From positions 19,377,937 through 19,441,936 of the forward strand of contig OY855905.1 of assembly GCA_963693305.1 (NCBI GenBank): a stretch of 64,000 bases of DNA, written 5' to 3'. Positions 23,751-35,705 of this stretch are shown here, piece by piece. The stretch's first letter is position 1. The number at the start of each line of letters is the position of its first letter. The stretch comes from Meandrina meandrites. Lineage: Eukaryota; Cnidaria; Anthozoa; Scleractinia; Meandrinidae. Made by a program: the position numbers and the translations under genes. The notes under the pieces are model-generated. The model worked only from the letters and a program-made list of their open reading frames with translations. It did not search any database and was not told the origin of the DNA.

Positions 23751-26292
23751 GAGCATTGATGAAGTGATAAAAATCTGTGTTAAATTTTATTTTTTGATCC
23801 GTGGCTGCATACAAGTAACTGGAATATTTGAAATTCATTTCTTATGTACTGCTATGTATGCTTTATGTAGTCGAAAATACTTTGATTAAAGTAGAACAGA
23901 GTGCGTGCAGCCGTCTCCTCTCTCCTCGCGCGGAACTAGAGACGGTAACGACGCAATTTTAAGAAATTCTTGCTTTCTCCTGTACAATATCCAGTCAAAT
24001 TAACACGCCTTGATTTCCATCGTCATGCAGCTAACAAAAATATAATGGGTCAGCAATAGCCGTTGGAAGATAAGCATTTAACCAGGTACCAACCACTCTT
24101 TACACCAATGTGCATGCCATCGTTTTAAGATCTCTCTATATAGAGAGCACCTCATTCCTTTTACGCCCAAACATTGGGAATTCCACACTGGTGACGCAGC
24201 ACCTTAAGATTTTTTAGCGTCTTTAATTAGTGTTTTTTCTAATTTAGCAAATCTGTCAGGACGTCATGGGAAATTTCGGCTAAAATTTTTTTAGCAACTC
24301 TTTCTTGATGATACTTCATATAATCTTACCCGAAATCAATAAATTATGAATTGTACAACATTGTAAGTGCTCGAAGCCGGAGAAACTGTTTTGTCATGAC
24401 CCATTGAGACCATTTATAAGCAAGGCGTCGGTTGCCGATTTGGGGTATTCTGAAATGTAGATTGACGACAAAATGTATTTGTGGACGCCTCCCAGGGGTT
24501 TTTGAGAACAAGGAAACATGGTCGATTACTCAAGGAACAACGGATATTTCGTGGATAGTTTGAGGGTGCAAGGGATGTCCTCTATGTACGGAAACTTCGG
24601 CGCAAAAATCGTACTGAATAAAATATAATAGAGGTTAAGCATGACGTTTGTTTTTCCCGCGAACGGCAAAAATTCCACTTCTCCCGTTTTAACGCCGAAT
24701 AATGAGGAGAGTGGCAGGGGAGGACCAGTCCATGGAAGACAGCTTTGTTTTCCACTAAAGAAAGAAAAGAAAAATTGCCGTAATTGACCGAAACATTTGA
24801 AAACTAACTCGGACATAAATTACGTACACTTGAGCTAAAACATGCGTTTAATGCTACACACTTCACACAACGATTACAGTGAAACGAACTCATCCAACGC
24901 TTTTTAGTCAATCACAAGACAAGCTCAGAACAAAAGAATTGGAGCTCGTTCATCAGCAGTTAAATTTGCCCCTATTTGAAGTTGATCCGCTGATGAATGC
25001 AGTCCAATTCTTTTGTTCTCAACTTCTCTTGTGATTGGCTAAAAAAGAAAACGTTGGGTGGCCCCGGTTGAGTTCGTTTCACTGTAACAATTTACATATA
25101 AAAATACAAACTGCTACTTGAAATATAATATAGCCTGCTAACCGTCTACCCTACTGAATGGTTCGCGCGCGCAAATTACAAGGGAGGGGTGGGAGGGTAG
25201 TAAGCAACCGTTCGTTGAAATATTTTTTTGTGTGTGTTCAAATCCCTGCACGATTCGAGGGGGCTGGAGTGGGGACGGGATTGATGGTTCACTCCTTGCC
25301 GTTTATTTTTAACAGCCCCTATTCAGAGAGCGGTCATCCATAAAAGCATGGCCGACATCTATTTGGAAAAAAAATGAAAAAGAAACCAACACGCAACGTT
25401 CCCGCGATGCGTATCATTTATCCGCGCAAAATAGACACCCTGAATATGAGCGACTGCTTTGCTGCTCACTTGTTCTTTTGACTGTTGTTTTCATTCACTA
25501 GGGTTAAATTCACAAGAAAGGACGTTAATTCTTTGAAACACTCGCTTATATCACAGCTTAGTCTTCTACTTAACAGCTTCATGAACTGTGAACACACCCT
25601 TGAATCTGTACACTCCTTATATTTTGCGGCTTGCCGTGACAGTGAAGAATCAAGGGCCAGTTCACAGACCGGTATAAATGCTACATAATTTTCCGTTACT
25701 TTGTTTAACAACACATCCGTATTTATATTTACATCCAGTTCAAAACTCCTGAAGCAAAGCAAATCTCCACATGGCAGTATTTGAATAGCCTCTTATAACT
25801 TCCCGCACAATTGTTTATTCGAGGAAAGACTGTTTGCCAAAGAGAACGTATATAAGACAGCGCATGTACACTGACTGTTTAAAACTCAGTCGCAGGCTTT
25901 AGCGTTTAAAAGATGTACCTTGACAACACTTACACCACACGGAAGGAGGGGAGGGGTGGGGAAGGCTATTTGACACTGCCAGAGGAGCGGCACACATGCA
26001 AGTATTAAAATATATTTTTTTTTACGCGGGCTTTTCGCTTAGCTTAACTACTTATATCATCATAGTGATTGAATATGTTCGTACTACTAAACTGATAAGT
26101 CACTTCCTCTACACACATAACTGTTATCCAGCAAGCCTGTTGTCTTCAGTTAAGTCCTACAATGCACTCAAATAGTGGTGCGTGAGGCATTATTCGGCCA
26201 AGCTTTGATGATGCTTTAGGGCTTTTGCCAGCCGCCTTCTCTGTGTGACACCCCGGTACTTTCCTCGTATTAAACGTGTATAATATCAGTAT
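23751..26292. other. Convergent intergenic region, PCGF and receptor 3' ends
   Basis: No gene recognised. It holds the inverted-repeat element at 24874-25087. The minus-strand open frame at 25466-25762 (98 codons) has no recognisable family. Confidence 0.45.
24874..25087. mobile_element. 214-bp inverted-repeat element
   Basis: Ends are exact 19-bp inverted copies (TTACAGTGAAACGAACTCA), with further inverted pairing inside (TCAATCACAAGA, GAACAAAAGAATTGGA). No target duplication was clear. Confidence 0.75.
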
Positions 26293-28849
26293 TTATACAC
26301 TGGTTTCATTGCGGGGCGGTTCTGGCGTGGCACGCTTTAGGTGAGGCACAGGAACAAACACAGCAGTCTTTGGCTGATCACTGACCCACTCCTTTTGTTG
26401 AGGCTTCGGTCGGTCTTCTTTCCATGAAGACATGGATGACCGTGGAGTTCGCTCTTTTGGCGTCTCACCTGGAGTCGTTAACACATCCTTAGTGTACATC
26501 GTTTGCGGTTGTGACCTTTGTTCGACTGGCACTCGATTTGAACGGCGTGACGGTCTAGTTTCAATTCCAAGATTATGGTGTATGTGACGAGCAATTTGGT
26601 AAGGATTGCGTGACCTACGGCGAGGTACGTGAATTCCGTTCGGTTGTTCTCGTGAACCGCGTGGGGCGTTTTGAGGCCTAACCCCATTTTTATCGAGTGG
26701 CACGTCCGGTCTTTTATCAGCTGTTGTCGACTTATCGCCAGGAGATACAGCCTGTTGCTGTTCACGTGGTCCTTCTCCAGCGTATTGATCATGCGGCCTT
26801 TCCGCAGCTTCGTGAGTTGGACTGAGAGTAGTGTCATTTATCACGTTTTGATCACGTGCTGCTTGCAATGGATCACGTTCATTCTCGTGGCAAGGTGTCG
26901 TACTATGCTCGTGCGGCTTTTGAGCCGGATTTTGATCAACTGGAAGCGGAATGTAATCGTAAGGTCTTTCAGACGTTTGCTGATCACGTGGCATGTGATC
27001 ACGTGGTACCTGATAATGGTCAAATGATCTCTGACCAACGCTTGGGTCATGTGGCATGTGGCTGTGCTCAAGTGATCTCTGCGCTTGGTCGTGCGATCTC
27101 TGCCCAAGACTATGATCCTGCTGGCCTTGATAACGCTCATGTGCCATCTGAGGTGGAAGTTGATCATGTTGTACTTGATAGCTCTCATAAGATCTCGGAG
27201 AAGGTGGAAGGTCACGTGCTATCTGATACAAATCATGCACTCTTTGAGCCGGACTTTGGTCACGTGATATATAAAAATTCTGTCCTTGAGTCGGGCTTGG
27301 TACCTGGTTTAGAAGATAAGTTCTTTGACCTGGATTCTGGCCATCCGGTATTTGGTAATTATCAGGTGATACTTGATACTGGTTGTGAGGATTTGGACCA
27401 ACATCATGTCCAGGCTGCAGCAGATAGTGATCTCTTCTGTTCGTTGGAAGAGGAAGTATCTGATAGTGGTCGCGTGGTTTTTCCGAAAGCGCTCGTGGCT
27501 CGTATGGAATGTGATACCGCTCGCGCACCACAACGTGATCACGTGGAATCTGTCGCGGAATACTATTGGTCGTACCTTCGGTAATAGGGTAATGAGTGAG
27601 AAGATCCTGAGTATCACCTCCTGGTCTAGACACTGGTTGAACACCAGACACTGGACTGCGAAGTTTCTTAAATGGGAGAGGGGGCGCCACATCCGAGCCT
27701 TGTGAGGAAGAACCCGGTATCGGAGGTCTCCTATTCATGGGCGGAATGTCTACTGGAATGGACACCTCAGAGGCTGAACATGACGTGTTAGTATTGCGTG
27801 AAATATTGAGAGGCTCAACAGCCTCACGCACAGTTGAGTGACACTCGGACGGTGCAACATTGGACGCAGTGTCTGTAGGTAGCTGAACGCTTGAATCCAC
27901 GGAGCTTGCAGTTCCCTCAGGCGGGGCAAGGGGCGCACGATGATCTTCAGAAATAATTGAGGGGAAACGTGTGTTTTCAGTATAGCTGTGCCGATGCCCA
28001 GGGGGGTGTTTAAGAAGTTTACCACGGGGCTTGTATTGCAACGGAAGAGGAGCCGACGTACAGGACTGTTTGTCTGACACAGAGGGCGCTTTATCAGTTA
28101 GTACTTCGGCCTCTTTTTCCGCCAAATGATTTTGTTTATCAATTCTAATAACCGCTGAATATGGCAACGATACGTTCGACTGTGAATCCTCATCTCCATG
28201 GGAAAGCGGATTTTTAGCGCCGTGAATTTCTTCCCCGGTGAATTGTATCTCCTGTCCGTTTGCCGCTTCAGTTGCCGATTTAGGCGAAGGTGGCTCTTCA
28301 CAAGTTTGAGCTAGAGGTGATTCTTGTTGGATTTCATATCGCTTGTTGGACATGCACCAGCATTTACAACAACACTTGCGCCAGAAAAGCCGAACCTTCT
28401 CCTTTCTGTAACAATGAAAGATGAAGACAACAACTCCTAACACAACAAGCGTCACCGCAAACAAACAATTCAAGGCTATGTACAGGACGCGCGGCTGCTG
28501 GAAAAGAATTAGTAAGGCTCCTAGTGCCACATTGATAATGATACAAAATAAAATAACACAACTTCCTCGCAAGTGATCGATCATTTCCCGCTTATCTGGC
28601 AAAGCTGATTTGTCCACAACATCACCAGCATCATTAACATTGGGCAGAGGTTCTTGCTGTATGACCAGAGCGTTGTCTTCAGCTGCAATTTCTACTTCAT
28701 TTTCCTGGCTTGATTGTTGAGTCGCTTCAGTGCCGTATGTTCTGTTGATCAGGTTTAAAACGCGAAGAAACAGGACCAAATCTATGAGCACAATCAAACA
28801 CGCAGGACCCAAAAATGCACCATAGAAAGGATGCCGTCTCAGCCAACAG
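26293..28849 (-). CDS. ADGRA: Last receptor exon: TM5-TM7 and a 700-residue tail
   Basis: Begins in the second extracellular loop (CWLRRHPFYGAFLGP), then TM5, a long third loop, TM6 (VILFCIIINVALGALLI) and TM7, then a Lys/Arg/Cys-rich membrane-proximal segment. From about residue 1310 to 1545 (about 26860-27560) the tail is a degenerate tandem repeat of 18-22 residues of the type H/RD-x-x-P-x-Q-R-x-x-(D/E)-x-Y-Q, rich in Pro, Gln, His, Arg and Tyr. The last residues are NETSV, a class I PDZ ligand. The repeat also opens a long antisense frame at 26856-27584, which is not a gene. Confidence 0.9.
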
Positions 28850-31800
28850 CTGTAATGTAAGGTAACAAAAGATAATGAGAGTGGCCTACATGTAAGCGCA
28901 TATCATAAACTGTAAATTCATACAGCCAATAACTAAAATTAACCAATCAAATTACTCCATTGCCGGTTCAGTATTTTCTTAGTATTTTATATTTTATATC
29001 TCAAAAAGCCTTTTCAGTCGTGCAATAAATTTCTTATTAACCAAGCACAAGACCTACAAGGGCCGATATTCTCCTGGTGCGGCCCTCTCGCTCGGTTAAT
29101 TAACAATTATTCCATGAGCCCGCGTTGGATACGAGGTGGTAAATAGCCAACGAGGCGCGAAGCGCCGAGTTGGCTATAACCACTCGTATCCAACAAGGGC
29201 GAATGGAATAATTGTTTTATTAAATTCTTCTTTAGTAAAAATCAACTGGACATTTCATTTTGATGTAAACGAAGTGATAGTATGAGTAGGCGGGAAAATT
29301 TGTGGCGCGGTGTTCACTTTTTGAGTTGAATGAAACACGAGAGGAAAGCGAGCGAGAGAGTTTTCTTCTGAAGATTTTCCTCGGAAAATCTCCTCGTAAA
29401 TCGTCTTTTCATCCTGGAAAATTGTGACAACAATTAAGGTTTACGGGAAGATCCGAAGCAATAGCTTTTCTGGAAATTATACGCCTTGTGCAAGACGAGC
29501 GAAGCAAGTGTTTACATGTTGTCCTTGTTTACGGCTCCACGGCTATCATCAAGACTACTACATTATGCCGAAACGAAATTGCACTCAGATTCGATGAAGT
29601 TTATTGAAGTATAAAAGGACAAGATCAAGATTGAAAGGTAACAAACTTAACTGAAATCCTGAGCCTAATTTTACGTCGAACACTGAATGAAATTGTGTCC
29701 GTTTTCTGGTCTTCCTGTAAATTATTTGCTGCTTTTCTTCTTCGTTTAGTCGCTCTTGTTGTACATTTACAAGTATTTTTAATTAAACATTTCGCATCAA
29801 TCCTTTCAGTCTTACGTAGTTGAGTCAACTATGGCATTTTGTGGTATTTGTGTGGTTTTAGGGAAGGCACTGTCGATTATTTCTTGTATAAGCTTATAAA
29901 CCTCGCCAAATTTGCCATTTTTCTGATGGAACTTTCGCTTCCCGCAGGAAAATTTTTAAACTGAGTGGCACTTGCCGCACTCGTTTCCCATATAAGGTCA
30001 AACGCAGGTATAATGGCTGATAACCGAGATCTAGTGAACCAATCAGAAAGCTAGAATTGCATTATCCGAGGTTGAGAATTTAATAATAGGATATATAGCT
30101 CATATATGTTGAAGACTTTGTTTTGGAGAGAAGGGGGTTATAACCGAATGAAATTTTACCTCTGAGATTTAGGAGGCTTATTTTTGTTTTCCATTTTCGG
30201 ACGTACATTGCTTTGTGTGTTTTACTGATCTTAATAGCCTGGGAGGCAGCTGTAATCCCAGGTTACGATCCTAATAGCCGGTGTAGTCTGGTATACTTAC
30301 TATTCATCAACATTGTAATTATCCGGATTACCAGCGATAGTGATTCCACAAATTATAAGTGGTATACCTGGCAAACAAAAGAATGAATCAATCGAATGCA
30401 TGGCAAATATGCGCTAGTCTTATTGACGGGGAGTAACTTAAATATTGTTTCCAGCTAATATTCTCCTGCTAGACGATCTGGAATGTTCCAGAAGCGTTAA
30501 AGACAGTGTGCGCTCCGTTAATGGCAACACCATGACAAAAGTAACAACATGTTCACTGTTAGGGCACCACTTTCAGGTCAGTGGATGAACGCGCAAGAAC
30601 CTGCTCATATAATGTCATTTACATGTACTGTGTACTGATCAATTAAATAGAGGTGCATTAGCGTGCTTAGAGACACATTAGTTGGAAAGGTCGTTTTCAA
30701 TAGGTTGCCATGGCTACAGTGTAGCTCGCCTTTTGTGTATTCCACTTATTGCCGATATTATTACAGATACAACAAGTTCAAATATCAATCATAATTTCGA
30801 AATAGAGAAAGCTATATATGAATGCAATTCAAGGCAATTCAAGGCTATATATGCAATGCAATTCAAGGAAATCGAGTTTGTTGCACCTTCAAAGGAGACA
30901 CGTTATGGACAAAAACATTGGCCATTTTTTTTCAAATTGCTATTCGTATATTTTGTTTATTTTCGATGGTCTGTTACTAACCACAACAGTTAAGTTTTTC
31001 TACCTGAGAAAATTATTATATTAAGGTGCCCTTAACATACCGACTTTTTAAAAAAAATATAGGAAATCACCACAGCACAGTGCTAACCCAACTTACCCCA
31101 GCTGATCATATAATATCTGAGAACAGGGTTGTATTCCTCGGGTTGAATGGAAGTTCTTATGAGCCTGTGGAGACAAATTGCGCTGCAGCCAATCCACAGT
31201 AACGAACACAACAAGAAATAATGCAGTAACACTCCCACTGCTCGGCACACTAGGACATTGGTCACGTGATTGATTCCAGTCACGAACAGCACAATGGTGA
31301 CGATAAGAGCGAGGCAGTGATTCATCAACATGGCGGCATCGTCTCTGCCAAACCGCAACTCTCTTAAAATGAAAAGACAAGCGAAGTTTATGTTTTAGCA
31401 GTCGCTTTTACAAACTCTCCTGGCCAGTTCCTAGCTAGCTTAAAACTCCAGTAATAGTGCTGGGCTTATATAAATTTTTTGTTCAAAAGGCTTTTTCGAT
31501 GAGCATATTTTCTTTCCTAACAGGAGGCTTATAATTGGACGAAGTTATATAAATTAAGGTTGGTTGTTGTTGGACTTTTTTTTGGGGGGGGGGGGGGGGG
31601 TGTAATACAAAAGATTTTTGCGTCTGAGATTTGAGGGGTAATTTTAGGGGAGGGGGTGGGGGTTATCGGAATTTTGCAATATACAACTCTTAAAGAGTTC
31701 TAGTAGAGAGAAAAGGTTATTTATCTACACAGAAGTTTAGAAAACATACAACCTTCCTCCCAACTGCCCCTTCCCCACCCAGTGCCTTCTCTAGAAAAAG

Positions 31801-34800
31801 CTTGGATAGCACCTCAGAAGACTCTCAGAAATGCCGCACGAGTGAACACAGTACATTGTTTGAACATATAGTAAATTATAAAGTTGCGTACCTTATCAGG
31901 GCATACACAATCAGAGTAGCTAAGATGAGGAGCATAGAGATACCAGCACCAACAAACACGATCAGCTCCAAGGAAAATGGCAGCGAATACCATGATTCAT
32001 TTCCACTGGCTCCAGTGTTGATTGGTTTTCTTACATTCTACACAAAGAAAACAAAAGCAACTAATAAATAACTTTATCCCCAAGGTAAGCACTGTTTTTG
32101 TTCTCCCTGGGACTAAGGACATGGAAAAGAAAAAGCTAGCATGTCGTTTCCGCCTATAAATCTGGATTATCTATCAAAGGGTTTGTTTTATAAGCATGTT
32201 ATTATCAAGTTCTTTTCAGAAGTGAATCGAAATAACAGGCACATTTCACAGAAAAACCTCACCAACCTGAATGGCTACTGATTCGTTGAATAGAATTAAC
32301 TGTTATTTAATATCCTTTTTTTCTCCAAACGCCCAAAAACTGTGCACAAAGCTTTTTGTAATGCGAGTTAAATACACAGATATCATAACACAGCAACAGG
32401 ACGTCAGTATTACCATCATGACAGCAAAGAAGTCCTTGCCGGAAAGATGTGAACACTCTGTGATTGTATTGTTGCCTTGAGATGAAATTTTGTTACAGTC
32501 AGTATTCTTCTTCCATCTTCCAAATTCGCCTAAACCAAGCGAATAGAAATCAGTCAACAATTAAAGCAACGAGTCACCTTGTTCTTGCATCACTAGAAAT
32601 ATAGCTTTTGCACCGTGGTGAAGTTATATACTGTATACATCAAGATAAATTGTGAGAAAACCAGAAATGAAAGGAGGTTGATAAAAGTAGTAATGTGTGG
32701 TTCCAAAAAATATCCATACCTCCCCCAAGGATGGTTCTTTGGTTTGAACCCTCCCACCCCCTGGAATTTCCAGTTTAGCTTCATACTTTCTTTTAAAAAT
32801 TTGTTCTGTTGAGATCTCCCTCCCCTTCGGAATTTCCAATGACCATCCTTGGGGTGGGTATGGATATTTTCTGGAACTGCACAATAGCACTGATATTGTA
32901 ACTTCACGTTGTGAGATTTTCAGAATGAGGATTTCTACGGATGCTGTCCTATTTAAAGAAGAAAAGCAGGAAAATGGTTCCCGTATTTTCTCAATTACCC
33001 GAGTCTCGAATGAGTGCTGGGTACATAAACCTGTAATGGCTCTAATAAATCAGGCTCTAATAAATTGCTGGAGCCAAACAAACACTGGGTCCAACAGGCC
33101 ACGTTTAAAATGAATGCCACGCCATTACAACAAGAAAATAGGTAGTCTTGACCGTCAAGCAAAATACAACAACATCAATTTTGTTGTCATAAAATAACTT
33201 ACACTTTGTTAGGCTAACATACAGTTTCTGAAAATATGTTTAGTCATCTTCAGTTACCTTCACGTTTTTTTTTTTATTTCATGTACCTTTGAAAGGGGTA
33301 GTCTCACGGTGTCCACTGTACATACACGTGTGATCTCTTAAACTAAACAAAGCACTCAAAAGCAGTAAGGATATCCTTCATCAGAAGCCAACCCAGGAGT
33401 AAAATACTTACTATTTCCATCATGGTCCCAGTAGATCGGTACAGGCTCCTCTCCATTCTGTATTTATAAGTTATAGAATTTTGACAGAGAAGAACTATTA
33501 GAGTTTAACAGTGCTAGTTTATTTTTCTTTACAAATAACGAAATGAAAACCCACACTCAGGTTTATTGAGTTCTTGGAGGAAAATGTGAGTTTGTAATTA
33601 AAGCATTCAATAAGTTTTGCTTTGCTACATGTACAAACTCATGATCACCCATGAAGCGATTAGGAATTTTTCAGTTGTATGCGGATGTACCCAGGATGCA
33701 ATGTTCAAAACATCAACATCAACAACAATGACAACATAGTCATTATGATAGCAAATTTTCTCGGACAATTCTGTCCAAGGAGGAAAGATGCAATGAAGAA
33801 GACCCTATGTGAAGCACCAATCCGTGAAACAAGGCCAGACTGCAACACTGTGCCCTAATCTTTGCGATAAGTGTGTGGGTTCTTTAACATCATCAACATC
33901 ATCATCATTATCATCAACAAAAACAACAACAATAACAGCATCATCAAAAACAACATCATCATCATCGAAAACAACAACATCAACAACAGCAACATGTCAA
34001 AAAACAAACCTGATGATTCTTGAACTTTAGGATCACTGGATGGGAAAGGTTTGTCAGCCGAATCCCTCCTGGAACCAAAGTTATGCATGTTAATTTCAAG
34101 AATGGACTTTTTAGTTTAAAAAAAATAAGCAAACAATTAATTGTGGGGTGCTTTGTGGACAACATAAGAAATAATTATTGCCTGATGACGCACAAAATTA
34201 TGGTATAAGTAAAGTGCGCTACCACAGGACAAAGCGAATTAGATAGCTTAATGACACAGGAAGGTCACTGTCAATGTGTCATACATAGTTTGAAGCTAGT
34301 TGGTGGTAAAGCAGTTGAGTGACAAACATTAAAAGACTTTGATATTGGCAACAAAGAAGCCAGTTTGTTAATTTTTATGGGTGATCAAAAATCAAGAAGA
34401 ACGAACTATTTTATTTTCTTGTACTTCTGCTTATTCCTCACGAGGACGACATGAGGAGATGAGTTGTTTCTTTTGAGTTTACTAACTTTACTTTAATGCA
34501 CATGCTTGCACTTATACCCAGTGAAAACAAGCGTCAAAGGAAACATGTCTTCTGCAAGTCAGTTTTCTGCGCTTGCCACTGGTCACATGTTTTTGCTCTG
34601 AGTTGTGATTGGTTGATTCCTGTCATCACAGTGAATGACACTGATGCTACTTTAGTTGGTAAGCAATCAAATAACTACTCACCAAACTGTGCTGACATTA
34701 CACTACTGGACACCACCCTGTTTCTTTCATTTTCACTTCCATTAGTAATTTCTGGAAAAAGTTTGCTATTGGAATAGACTATGAACTGAAATTTTATTGT

Positions 34801-35672
34801 TCCGTCCAGTTGAATTTGCTGGAACAATGACGGTGGAAGATAGATGGCTGTGTCAACCAACTGCAATAAGAATAAAAGAATGATAACATCACATTATAAA
34901 AGTTAGGCAACGGCTTTAAATTCCTAGAAGTAAGTTAAGAGTGATTTTAGTCAACCCGTGAAAGAGTAAGTGCACAATTATGTACTAGTAGACTTTTGAC
35001 TATTTAACCCTAATTGTTAGATGTTTTTTCACTGGTTAAATAAAATCACTCTTACTATAAATAATGTGGTTAAACTGACTTGGGTTTCAAAGTTATATAC
35101 CACTGAGTTTGAGACTCAGTGGTAGTTTGAGACTGAAGAAGCATAACACAAAGGGAAATAAAAGTTAAACTAGTTAAAAAAAATGAAAAAAATAATTAAA
35201 CCACATTACATGGACACATTATTGACCAACGACAATTGACAACAAGAATTTTAACAGGATTAATTGCTTTATAAGTTGAAAATACTATTCCTATTGGTGG
35301 TTACAGTTCACGAATGGATATTTTGTCATGTTACTTTACAGTAGTTTCACATGTACAGCATACCCACCATTTGTTTCATACAGGATGTGTTGTAAATGCA
35401 AGGTAAGCAGTCAATATCCTTGAGACGTGAGCCCTTGCCTGTTGTCACATAGCACATCTTGCCAGCAAGATCACTTTTCGAGATCTGCACAACATAAACT
35501 GCAATGTTATTGGATACAAATGCCACATCACGCAGAAAGTCCATAGGAAATCTTGTGGCAAGTAAGCCAAGAATAACCACCATCCTGTAAAAGAAAAACA
35601 CAATGTATATGGGTTATTGACCAAGCGTGAGGTCAAGATGGCGGGATATTGGCCGAGTTCTTTTTTTGCGTG

Positions 35673-35705
<33 letters not shown>

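Noticed and set aside
25466..25762. 98-codon minus-strand open frame
   Set aside because: No recognisable domain or splice context between two convergent genes.
26856..27584. 242-codon plus-strand open frame
   Set aside because: Antisense to the repeat tail of the receptor. The repeated codon pattern keeps several frames open; no family signature.
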